Positions 22,660 through 33,022 of a stretch of 64,000 nt of DNA are shown here, piece by piece; position 1 is the first letter of the stretch, and each line of letters opens with the position of its first letter. The notes beneath the pieces are model-generated. The model saw only the letters and a list, made by a program, of their open reading frames with translations, was not told the DNA's origin and made no database searches. Position numbers and translations under genes: made by a program. Source of the stretch: Siphonodentalium dalli (taxonomy: Eukaryota > Mollusca > Scaphopoda > Gadilida > Siphonodentaliidae); contig CP136064.1 in assembly GCA_032622095.1 (NCBI GenBank), forward strand, positions 172,678,310-172,742,309. The letters are read 5' to 3'.

Positions 22660-24085
22660 TTGTTATTGGGGGGGGGGGGGGGTGGCGAATAACTTTATTC
22701 TTAAAACTGGGACCTCATATGAGCTTCTTATTTCGTGCATTAGATTAGACGATCCTGCAATCATAATCAATCATTTGATAGAACTGGAAGTGGAATTGCG
22801 AAAAAAAATCTGCAATCTGAATAGGTTGGTTGGCGGGGGGGGGGGGGGGGGGGGGGTGGCGAATAACTTTAATCTTAAAACTTGGATGTAAGATGAGTTT
22901 CTTATTTTTTTGCATTAGATTAGACGATCATTCAGTCATAGACAATCATTTTATGAACCTGGAAGTGGAATTGCGAACAGAAATCTGCAATCTGAATTGG
23001 ATGGTTGGTTGGGGGGGGGGGGGGGGGGTGCCGAATAACTTTAATGTTAAAACTTGGATGTCAGATGAGTTTCTTGTTTTGTGCATTAGATTAGACGGTC
23101 CTTCATGGTGGCGAATAACTTCATTCTTAAAACTTGGATGTCAGATGAGCATCTTAATTTGTGCTTTAGATTAGACGATTGTTCAATCATAAACAATCAT
23201 TTAATAGAACTGGAATTGCCAACAAAAATCTGGAATTTGAATTGGTTGGTTTGTGGTTGGGGGGGGGGGGGGGGGGGGTGGCGAATAACTTTAATCTTAA
23301 CATTTGGATGTCAGATATGAGCTTCTTACTTTGTGCATTAAAACTTGGATGTCAGATGAGCTTCTTATTGTGTGTGTTAGATTAGACGATTCTTCAATCA
23401 TAAGCAATCATTTAGTAGAACTGGAAGTGGAATTGCAAACAAAAATCTGCAATCTGAATTGGTTGGTGGGAGAGGGGGGTGGCGAATAATTTTGTTCTTA
23501 ATACGTGGATGTGAGATGGGCTTGTTATTGTTTTGCAATAGATTAGACGATCCAGCAATCATAATCAATCATTAATATAACTGGAAGTGGAACACAAATC
23601 TGCGATCCTGAATTATATAAGACAATACTTCAATAATAAACGATGATTTTATAGACCTGGAAGTGGAATTGCGAACAAAAATCTGCGATCTTGATTTGGT
23701 TGGTGGGTGGGGGGGGGGGGGGGGCGAATAACTATAATATTAAAATTAGGATGTCAGATGAGCTTCTTATTTTGTGCATTAGATTAGACGATCATTCAAC
23801 CATAGACAGTCTCATTTTATGGACATGGAAGTGGAATTGCGAACAGAAATCAGCAATCTGAATGGGTTGGTTGTGGGGTGGGGGGGGGGGGGGGGGGGTG
23901 GCGAGTAACTTTATTCTTAAAGCTTGGATGTCAGATGAGCTTCTTATTTTGTGCATTAGATTAGACGATCATTCAATCATATACAATCATTTTATAGAAC
24001 TGGAGGTGGAATTGCGAACACAAATCTACAATCTGAATTGGTTGGTTGGTAAGGGGGGGGGGGGGTGGCGACTGGCGAATAATAT
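22660..24085 (+). repeat. ~180-bp satellite with poly-G core, left array
   Basis: About eight units: a run of 7-22 G, TGGCGAATAACTTTAAT, TTAAAACTTGGATGTCAGAT, GAGCTTCTTATTTTGTGCAT, TAGATTAGACGATC, then AACTGGAAGTGGAATTGCGA and TCTGAATTGGTTGGTTGG. One unit is shortened to about 80 bp (23105) and one near 23600 lacks its poly-G. The inverse array is at 45668-47575. Glycine-rich open frames here come from the G runs and are not genes. Confidence 0.93.
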
Positions 24086-24223
24086 GTTAATATTGGAACT
24101 AAATATTCAGATCTAGGTTCATTTTGGACTGATTCTAAAATAAGCACACAATGAGCTTATTTAAAAAATACTTGTCGCAGCCATTTTCCAGTCCTATTCA
24201 ATTTTTCGCCAGAATTAAGATAG

Positions 24224-24277
24224 ACGCTCTTTATTTACACCATATCAGGAATAGACTAACACGGAACGCTCTTTTCT
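24224..24277 (+). repeat. ACGCTCTTTAT pair, 42-bp spacing, copy 1
   Basis: ACGCTCTTTATT at 24224 and ACGCTCTTTT at 24266. The spacer holds CCATATCAGGAATA. The pair lies about 600 bp upstream of the MULE-type frame. See the matching pairs at 51408 and 63629. Confidence 0.7.
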
Positions 24278-24519
24278 AATCCATGTCGTGCTAATGGCGG
24301 TTTTTTGTTTGGGACCCAAACACCGTGTTCATAGTTGTATTTTTTCTTTATTACTGCAATGCGTTTTTTGTGGTTACAACATAGTTGTAGAAAGGTAGTT
24401 CAAGTATATATGCGTACATGTCCCCACTGTTATAACTGCAATGGTAGAGCGTGGAGCAGCTACATCAGTACCGACAGCGTTCGTCATTTATCGCTATTAC
24501 AATGCCACGCCGAAAATAA

Positions 24520-24561
24520 ACGCTCTTTATGTGAGTCTTAGTGGGAGAAACGCTCTTTTAT
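24520..24561 (+). repeat. ACGCTCTTTAT pair, 30-bp spacing
   Basis: ACGCTCTTTATG at 24520 and ACGCTCTTTTAT at 24550, again upstream of the MULE-type frame. The spacer differs from the 42-bp class. Confidence 0.55.
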
Positions 24562-24877
24562 TGGCATTTGCATTCGCTTGTTTACTCGATTTCGTTGATT
24601 TGATTCGTGAATCTTATATGCATACTGCCTTACTTGTCGAAAAGCAAGATTTCACACTGCTTCAACGCGACCTTTGTCGAAACCTAACGGTGCCAACAAA
24701 AACAAGGGTCTCGAGGTTGCTCGTTCAGCGCAGTGTCTATCTGTATGATCTGTGTGTTGCATATGCTATTCGGATCTATCATAAATCTTAATCGCAAACA
24801 CATTTTCTTGAATACTTATAATCAGCGCTCTGTTGGCGACAATACAGTTATTTTTAATTGTTCAAGGGGTTTAGAAA

Positions 24878-26789
24878 ATGTCGGCTAGAGACAATGAGGT
24901 ATCTTCACCTGGGGGCGAAAATAGTGCCGCCTGGTTTCCCACATTTCAATGCACTGATGAGATCCCTCAAGATGTTTTAGACAAGATTAACTCCAGGCAA
25001 CATATTTAAAAGCTACAGTGAACTGCAAGAAGTGTTGGTCCAATTGCCACACGCCTTTGAAATATTTACAATTTTTTCTTCGACTAAGCTTCAGTCAGAC
25101 CACCCTTGTGTCTTCGACCGGATTGTGTTCAAGTGCAAGTTTGGATCCCGGGTGCGGCGAACAAAAAGGGTGAGATGCAAACAGAGGTATTATGGTTCAT
25201 TTGGATGCCAGTCGAAGATCATTGTTAATTTATTAAAACTCTGAACGTTCTAAGAATATCATACTCTGATTTTTATCACACAAATGTGAGCGGGGTGAAA
25301 CACAATACACACACAAACATAATCAGGAATCTGCCTGAGATGAGGAGACTTACAGCAGAGGATAAACAATTTATAAAAGACACAAAAAAACCTGGGTTTT
25401 CGTTCCTCAAAACTAGCCCAAAATTTGAGAGTTTGGGGTCGCGAAGAAGGCAAGAACAAGTCGATCAGGTCTATTTAAAGACATAAAGAATTATGTCGAC
25501 AAATTGAATAAAATCCCTCAAAAAAGTGAAGTTGATAGGGTCCTCGATATTCTGACAACAGAAGAAAAACACGGGGCAACAGTTAAATATAAAACACATC
25601 AATGTAATCAGATTTCACACATCTTTTTCCGATCGAAGCAAATGAGAGAGTCTTTCTGTTTGTTCCCACAAGTTATGTTAGATGTTACATATCGGTTATC
25701 AAAGTCGGGTTTTATTTGCTATATATGGCTTGTTGTTGACAATCATTTGAAAGGTCGACTTGTAGGGTGGTCGTTGGTTGCCGACGAAACGCATGAAACT
25801 GTGGAGGAAGTGGTTCAGTTATTCGTCAATGAGAACGGGGAACCAACCATTCAAAGAGGTTCAAACTATAAAGATAGACAAATCGTTCACAACAATAGAT
25901 GCTCTCCGGAAAATGACAAAAAATTGCAACCTAGTCGTTTTAATTTGCAAAGTACATACTTAGAGGAATTTCCAAAACTTGGCAAGAAAAATGTCATGGA
26001 CTGATAAGGAGTTGCAGGCAATCATCAAAGATGCCGTTCCGGCTGTTGAAAAAGAACATTCGATGGCCAAAAGCAAGAAAGCTGCTAACAAGAGTGACAC
26101 ATTAACACTAATTCGGAAAGAAACACAAAAAAGTTATGGAAAATTATAATGACAGATGATAGGGACAAATTTTGTGACATATACAGTGGTATAATCTAAG
26201 ACAAAATGATTCCGTCTGTTTGGAAGGATGATTTTGTTGCTAATTGGGGTGACTGTCGTGAAATGTGGGCAGTTTGTTTTCGGGGTGACTCCATTACGTT
26301 TGGAACAGACGATAACAGTCGGATAGAGTCCCTTAACCAAAAACTGAAGCAGACCATTTGTGCCCTATATACCAGCCTTGACAAGGTGGTATCAGCATTG
26401 CTGCGGTTCGAAGAATCCCATAACGAATTTCGAATGCGAATTTAAGGGGGGGGGGGGATGAAAAAGAATCAGATAATCCCACCATTAATTTTTTGTATGA
26501 GAGGTGTACTCCGGTTGTCGCTAGACTTGTCGAATCCCAATATCAAGAGGTTCATTCACTGACAGTCTCGAGATCGCGCGAAGACTCGGCGATACATGTA
26601 ATATCTTCTGACGAAGGTTCCAGATTGTTCCGAGTGGAAGCAGGAGAATGTTGTTGTAAATTTTATAATCATATGATGTTGCCTTGTGCACACGTCATGT
26701 CGGTTAACATGAATGTAAGTGTTCCACCCTTGCACGGATGGGACGTGCCAAATCGATGTCGGACATTAGAGGAACTCGATGACTGCTGA
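24878..26789 (+). pseudogene. MULE-type transposase with SWIM finger (broken)
   Basis: Order of domains: an N-terminal FAR1/ZSWIM-like zinc-binding head (24878-25245; start MSARDNEVSS, then after a frameshift near 24997 SYSELQEVLVQL and CKQRYYGSFGCQSK), a linker (25286-25485, MRRLTAEDKQFI), the MULE catalytic core (25504-26445) and a SWIM finger (26478-26789). The core shows the expected acid triad: Asp in QVMLDVTYRLSK (codon 25681), Asp in KIDKSFTTIDALRK (25877, after a frameshift near 25858), and Glu in SRIESLNQKLKQ (26326). The SWIM motif is CCCKFYNHMMLPCAH (near 26649-26693). MULE transposases cut and join transposon DNA in the nucleus. At least four frameshifts or stops break the frame, one at a G12 run (26445), so it is inactive. 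ZSWIM-family host genes share this layout, but the neighbouring domains favour a transposon. Confidence 0.8.
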
Positions 26790-26946
26790 TCAGCAAGAAA
26801 CTGGGATAACTGAAACTAATCATACCCATAAAACAGAAAAAGAGTGTACTGACATAAGCGCAATTAACACAGAGAAGCATAGTTAAAAAACTTCAGTTAA
26901 TCTGCGGTATACCCCAGACGCTCATGTAAACAGCAAGCAAGCAAAT

Positions 26947-27878
26947 TTGACAGTTACGACAGGTAACCAACAATTTCTTGCTGACAAACCAGACGATGAG
27001 CAACCGGTATCACCACACATCGTGGTTGTTCCGTCTCAATTGGCCGCTGTGACATCGGAGCAATCTATTCAGACTATTGCTGTGCGTTACTCGAGGTCCA
27101 TGGAACTCTGTAAGAGATTGTCAACGTTCTTGTCGATTAGAAGTCAGCCAGAATTCGAGCAAAAATATTTGACACTAAGCAATATTTTCGACAGCTGACA
27201 GAACAGTTACCCCGAGGACAGGGACGAAGAAGGATTGTCTCTACCCAAGAGGAGAAAGGTTGCTGGGAGGCCTAAAGGCTTTGACAGTAAACATAAGCCA
27301 GATAAACGGAAAATTGGTGTACGTAAAAACAAACAGATGATTGCAGATATTGAGAAAGGACAGTTTATCTCGGAAGAAACTATGAACACATTTCTCGACA
27401 TGCTAAGCAAAAAAAATTCAGAAGTGGGCGGTTTGGATAATCAAGTTCGATAGTAATATTGGAAAATTTGTACAGCTAATCAGTTTGCCGGGGAACTTGT
27501 ATGTTTGTGTATATGGGAATGGATCTGTTGGTGAGATTGACATATACTGCTCGTTCACATTGAACCTCATGCAGTCACCCACATTGGCTGTCGATTTTGT
27601 CGGAGCTATCGAGCAATCATGGAGGATTGTAATGAATGGGTCTAAGCTAGCACCACAGCATGTGCATCCCAAAATCAGTTGCAATAATGAGAATTTATGA
27701 AAGTTGTTCTGCTCCGAAGAGTGAGTCATCTGTTTTGGCCTTATCTGTTGCAACTGAATTGTGCCGTTCGGGAGACCCAGTGAAGCGATCTTTTAAACCG
27801 CGAGCTTGCCGAGAACATCTCAAGCATTGCCTCGAGAAACATAATATTGTTCAGTTTCCGTCATCGAAAAAGATAATT
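26947..27878 (+). pseudogene. Basic linker and Ulp1/C48-like protease region (degraded)
   Basis: After an AT-hook-like basic stretch (RKVAGRPKGFDSKHKPDKRK, 27251-27310), the sequence reads MLSKKNSEVGGLDNQV, FVQLISLPGNLYVCVYG, GEIDIYCSFTLNL, then after frameshifts VLALSVATELCRSGDP and ACREHLKHCLEKHNIVQFP. This order matches Ulp1-type proteases carried by some MULEs: 'GLQD..', 'FVQILH...HWV', 'V.VYDSL', 'DCGLFAIA.AT', 'MR.HL..C'. The catalytic His and Cys positions are not preserved (HWV reads YVC; the CG dipeptide is gone), so it is dead or pseudo-enzymatic. Recognition rests on motif order; a profile comparison would settle it. Confidence 0.55.
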
Positions 27879-28898
27879 GTTTGTCACCCAACGAAACTTC
27901 CCGTGAAGATCTACTGCCCCTGTAGATTGCCAGCATACTCAGTAATTTGAGGTGGTTACGGAGAAAGCAGAATGGTGCAATGTGGCGTGTGTCTCGAATG
28001 TTTCCGCTATTCTTGTATAGGAGTTGCTGAGGCAATAAAAGACTATATGTGTGGCTCGTGCACATGTACGAAGGGTTCACCCCTGTGTCAACACGAACCA
28101 AAGCAGACCACTAATGTTGTACATCGCGATCTTGTAAACGCCAGATTCCAAAAGCTGCTCCAAAGGCAACCTGAAGCATCAGACATACCCGTGTTTTCCA
28201 TCTCGATAACTGAACATATTTCTCCTATGCAGTTAGTGAAATATGTGGAGGTGGATCGCAATCAGACAGAAAAGTTTCCTGGCCAAGTTGCGAACTTGAC
28301 TACAAGCATACAGAAGAAAGGAGTTATAAATCCCATTTTGATTGCCGTTAAGAGATACCCTTCATCTGATTACCTTGCTGGTTCAGCATTCGTTTTTGAG
28401 GGCAACACCAGGGTCGCTGTTGCGGTCAACTTGGGTTTATCGTGGGTACCTGTGCGTGTCTATTGCAATTTCATGGCCTGTTCAGAAACTCGGACAACTC
28501 TAGTCCAACAAGTTCCAAATGAGTTTCCTTCCGATCCCTCACCTTCAGACTTTGGGTTTTTTACTCGGGAAGGCCTCCCGCTGCTCCCTGGATGGGGAGG
28601 AAAGCTAAAGGATGGTGGGGGATTCAATTGTTCAATGTCAAATACGTGCACGATCGACAACCTGTTGGCTATATTTGCATCGAAATTTGACCAGATCGAC
28701 AGGGAATTGACTGCCTTTCTAGCTAATGACAATGCCAATGAAAGCCAGTGTATTTGCCTCCTTGTCTTGCAACAATCACTCAAACTTATCAATATAGGTC
28801 TCAGTGTGGAAGGCAAAATGCATTTTGTCCATATGGATAAGGCGTATACAACTGATCACTTCCATAACACATGGGGACCGAATATGCCCACTTTTTGA
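27879..28898 (+). pseudogene. PHD finger, ParB-like domain and start of a papain-like protease
   Basis: A PHD-type finger starts in one frame (KIYCPCRLPAYS, from 27911) and finishes in the next (MVQCGVCLECFRYSCIGVAE, then MCGSC), across one frameshift near 27960. The 308-codon frame 27972-28898 then runs unbroken. Residues about 85-165 read like a ParB/sulfiredoxin-type fold: QLVKYVEVDRN, LTTSIQKKGVINPILI, FVFEGNTRVAVAVNLGLSWV, PVRVYC, mirroring 'LAASIRERGVLQPILV...GERRLRAAKLLGL..VPV'. After a proline-rich linker, CTIDNLLAIF near residue 227 looks like the nucleophile region of a papain/USP-like protease whose His region is downstream. PHD fingers read chromatin; ParB folds bind DNA or nucleotides. 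The uninterrupted frame suggests later decay than its flanks. Confidence 0.6.
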
Positions 28899-29410
28899 CC
28901 CACTTCACGTGGTTGTTGTAAACGGAAGAAATATTCTTGTGTGACAAAAGTGATTGCCAATCTCCTGACGCGGTTACCGAAGGGCGGTCGGTCGCTGCGT
29001 TGGAGAATAATTGTGCTGCGGAAGATTCCAGACTTCAGAAAAGCATCGAAACGTGGAATGTCAAAGCACTGTCACGCAAACGAACGAAATGCCAATCCTG
29101 TCACGGATAACTGGTATTCAAGAGGCGATGGAAATACGGCCCAGCTCCTTTCCTAGCTCTATCGGTTCAAGAAATGAAAATAAGTGCAATGAAGTTCCCA
29201 TCTTCTGTCCATGTACTTGACTGCGAGTACCAACTCATTGGATTCACTTTTTACTCTCATGGAAGAAGACATTTTGTTGCAGGGCTGGACATTCAAGGAG
29301 AGTGGTTCCTTTATGACGGCTTGAAGAAAGAAAACCGCCTTGTGCAATGCCCCATACAATCGATGGATGTGCCCTGCACAGCTCTGTTTCTGAAACGTAA
29401 TGTCAACTAG
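28899..29410 (+). pseudogene. C-terminal part of papain/USP-like protease
   Basis: After stops and a frameshift the plus strand reads a CxxC pair (KCQSCHG), RRWKYGPAPFLALSV, then 29174-29410: KFPSSVHVLDCEYQLIGFTF, HFVAGLDIQGEWFLYDGLKK and a C-terminus ALFLKRNVN. The 'Y.L.G...Y....HFVA....G.W..YDGL' pattern is the His/Asp half of a papain-fold deubiquitinase-like protease; the Cys half is in the previous entry. Together they suggest one polyprotein ending at 29410. The function in a transposon is unknown. Confidence 0.5.
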
Positions 29411-29663
29411 ATCGACTCCAAAGTTGTGTTAAGATAATTTATCGAGTTTGCTGCTCAAGAAAGTTATGGTTGAGACTATGGCTGTTCCTCGTTGATATTG
29501 TTTGTGTTCTGTTCTGATTAAGTGCAATTGTATCAGTTGGGCATGCTCCGCGGAGATACCTATGTCGGGCAACAGAGATTGACGTCCATACCGCAGGCAT
29601 CTCATATGGTGTATATGAGATAAACAACAGTTATAAGAGTATGATACACAAATTATATTTTAA
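29411..29663. other. Spacer, nothing recognised
   Basis: No feature seen. Confidence 0.4.
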
Positions 29664-30205
29664 AAATCATATCCCATAATCGCTGCAAGATGTTGCGTCG
29701 TTACATATGATTTTTTGGTTACTAATTTCCATAGTCTGGTGTGAGAATACCATGACAAATTTTCATTTGACAAGCAATTGTCGCTGTTTTATTTAATGTT
29801 TGCTTTGAGCTCCGTTACTCACTTGGAGGCTGAATAGCGGGAATTTTTAAAATCGTAGGACACTTTCGCTGCAAGATTTTGCGTCCGTCTTTTTATGTTT
29901 TGTTTCAGTTACGGGTACTAACAGTTATATAATCGTGTGTGAGAAGTTTTCATGCTACGAGCAATTGCCGATGTTTTGTTTCATGTTCGCTTTGATTTCC
30001 GTTATTAATTTGGAGGCTGGATAGCTGATATTTTCAATATCATATGCCATATTATCTGCAATAGTTTGCGTCGTTCTGTTTTGCGTTTCAGTTACTAATG
30101 TATATATTCTTGCGTGAGCATCATATGAGAATATTCCATATGATGGGCACTTGTCAGTGTTTTGCTTTGATTTCAATTATTCATTTGGCTGCTGAACGGC
30201 TTTAG
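29664..30205 (+). repeat. Diverged tandem repeat, three units of ~185 bp
   Basis: Phrases near CGCTGCAAGATxTTGCGTC occur at 29680, 29867 and (as CTGCAATAGTTTGCGTCG) 30056; each unit later has GTGTGAG, a TTGTCGxTGTTTT-like phrase and a CATTTGG/ACTTGGAGGCTG phrase. No coding frame. Confidence 0.65.
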
Positions 30206-30228
30206 AACTTATGTTATCAACTACATGC

Positions 30229-30398
30229 TGGCACATGCTCACATACATACACACACATACAAACACAAACTTGAACACATACAATAAAAATACGCATGCT
30301 TTCATACAAACAAGCACATGGATTATACACATGCATACACACATACATACAAACAGATACAAAAACACATACATAATACATACATGCATATACACACG
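30229..30398 (+). repeat. ACAC/ACATAC-rich microsatellite
   Basis: Imperfect CACATACA and ACACAAAC tracts. Frames across it are low-complexity. Confidence 0.85.
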
Positions 30399-30748
30399 GG
30401 TTGCGTGCTTCGGTCAACAATTTCCTATATACAAACCACACCCGTCGTTCGAGTATTACCAAACTTCATATGCATGCACACACCTCTAGATGGGAGCCAT
30501 CGAATTTTACCGAAATTCGTCGAATAACATGGTCGCCTATATATGGCCATCTTGGATTTCAGAATCTGAATTCATCTGCACATCCTGTAGTCCACATTCA
30601 TTGGACAATTATTTTGAACATTTACAGGCATGTTTAGGATTACCTCTAGGATGGGAACCATCGAATTTGAACGATTTTCGAGAAAAAAGATGGCCGCCGG
30701 TTACTTAAGCATAATATTATAAACTGTCTGATTTCTACGGCAACGTAA

Positions 30749-30838
30749 AACCACCACTTCCTCTTCTGTTACTAACTTGTTTAAACATGTTAGCTAACTT
30801 GTTTAAACAAGTTACTAACATAATAGGAAGTGGTGGTT
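30749..30838. repeat. 90-bp palindrome
   Basis: AACCACCACTTCCT mirrors AGGAAGTGGTGGTT, and a second inner palindrome CTTGTTTAAACAAG is duplicated as AACTTGTTTAAACATGTTAG. The whole can form a cruciform. No target duplication seen. Confidence 0.75.
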
Positions 30839-31112
30839 CTGCTCTGACGTATATAGAGCTCACTATCACTATATGGACTGACATATTATGGCATGATCCC
30901 ATTTCCAAGTATCATTGACACTTTTCACTGTGAATAATACATATAAGAACAAAGTCGATCTATTTCTCCATTTTCTCCATATTGGTGATGTTTTAATAAA
31001 TTATATTTTTTCCATGTTCACCCACTGCGAACACCTTGTTTTTCTTTGACAACGATAGCCTGTAATATCATCAGAAACAAGACACAAGCCAGAATCATGT
31101 CGGACCATCGTC
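30839..31112. other. Spacer, nothing recognised
   Basis: AT-rich, no feature. Confidence 0.35.
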
Positions 31113-31115
31113 TAA

Positions 31116-31508
31116 GGGTACGTCCATGCGCTGGCAAGTTTGCGCGGCATGTTTTTGCGGGCATTTCGTCATAGAAAACCACATGGTCCCAGAATATGAA
31201 CGGAAACAGGCACATAACATGCATCTTTACCAAAGCTAACGACATGAGAAGTAAAATGTATGTAGTTCCACTTGCTTTCAAATACCTGTATGATTTATTC
31301 TTGCGAGATAATTGCATGTTATTTACAGGCAAATTCCGGTAGCATCGCTACAGGTGGAACAACCGAGATTTTACTTCGCACATAGTTAGCTGTGGTACAG
31401 AATCATCTTATATGCTTGTTTCCGTTCATATTCTGGCACCATATCGTTTTCTACGACAAAATGCCTGCAAACCGTACCGTGTAAACTTGCCAGTGTATGA
31501 ACGTACCC
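31116..31508. mobile_element. 393-bp Harbinger-like MITE
   Basis: The left arm GGGTACGTCCATGCGCTGGC and the right arm (inverse GGGTACGTTCATACACTGGC) stay similar for about 100 bp, including CCAGAATATGAACGGAAAC. TAA flanks both ends (31113-31115, 31509-31511). No coding capacity. Two facing minus-strand frames follow the arms and are shadows. Confidence 0.8.
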
Positions 31509-32578
31509 TAAAGACCAAACACCCACCTCTATATAGATACATCTTCTTTTTATTTCTCCTTTTTTTTGTTGATATATATGCCCTATAGTGGAGCGGATAA
31601 GTGCCAGAAAATAGCGAATCGTTACACTTTGTGAATAAATTCCGAAATTTTGCACACTTAATTTTTGGTATGTCGCGGTTAAAAAAAATTCGGTAGGCAA
31701 AACATTCCGAGCTCATTTAGAGTGATTAAGCTGTTGCCATAGCAACCCACCCCTGTTGTAATTTACGGTATAGGGCAGTTAATTTTGATGGACTGCTATG
31801 TGAATATTATCAGCAATATCGATGTAGGTGTTTCTTTGTCCAATAGAGGAAGGGCCACTCTATACAACAGACTGTAAAAATTGGGTCCAGGTCAGCACAG
31901 TTTTGTTTGTTGTCATGGAAACGAGTGGATTTTCTTAAATAATTGAGTTATACCAGTACGCACAAATTTTATGTGATATGTTTCAATTTAAGATTATATC
32001 ATCATCGGTATTCCATAAATACAATATAACAGATTTTCCGGATTTAGTTAGTGATTGACCACAATAAACGAAGATTTATATGAACACCAGTTGGCGCGAA
32101 TTAGCTGCTTCGAGATTGGTTGGTGAAAAAATGATGTTCCGGTAGTAGCTTTGGTGAACATTTTAATAATTGGAATTCCCGCTATAAGATTACTTTCGTA
32201 GCTCTTAAATGTTATATATATCCTCAAAGCTGGTTTCGCTATACCCACATTTAGGTCCTAGTTGCCATGTAAACAAGCGTTCCCCAACTGTGCCAATACA
32301 ATGGTTACACTGGAAATCGTCTCATCCCGGTAGATAACAAATGGTAGCGAGTAAATTTGAACAATTATTCAATCACAAGATAACTTATGTCTAAATTCAT
32401 TTATAATTATTCCGCCTCACGTTCCCTAAGTTTGTTGTTGTGCATCTTTGCCTTCCATACATTTTGTTAGCCGGAAGTTTCAGAACCGCGTGCGTTCAAA
32501 AAAACATATTCGATCGGATTCACTTTCTAAAACTGAAGACTAAAAGAGAAAATAACAGAACCAGATATTTCATGTGGT

Positions 32579-32999
32579 AAGTCTACTGTTGTTTTATAGC
32601 ACAACGGTTCATCAGAATACAATCAAGATTTGAGTGAAATATTTTGTGATGAAAGTGGAAATATTTATGTTGACTAACTACACGGTGATTATTGGTTTCC
32701 CATTCAGCCAACCAACCCCTTTTCACACTAACATGCTTGATACGTGGTGCATATCTTTATCAAATTGAATATTATAACACAAATATATGAACTATGATGA
32801 TATTCACTCCATGTTAAACGTCACGCACATTGATAAAAAACAACGGAAAGCCGATATGTTAACAATTGCGGATCCCTTCTTTAGTGTTGCAATGATTGCG
32901 TTTCAGTATGCATCCACAATTGTATGACATATCTTGTCCTCTCTCGTTCTTGTTTTGTGTCATTACGTTTCTAATTCTCCTGACTTCTTCTATTTACAG
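32579..32999 (+). other. Predicted 5' UTR intron of Academ-like gene 1
   Basis: The donor G|GTAAGT at 32579 and an acceptor TTCTATTTACAG| ending at 32999 fit the consensus. The gene's ATG (33023) follows the acceptor by 23 bp, so the intron would separate the promoter and 5' leader from the coding exon. Confidence 0.5.
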
Positions 33000-33022
33000 G
33001 ATTAGAAGCTGAAAATCCACAA

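Noticed and set aside
22526-24116. Glycine-rich frames such as the 121-codon one
   Set aside because: They are translations of poly-G satellite units; frame changes with G-run length.
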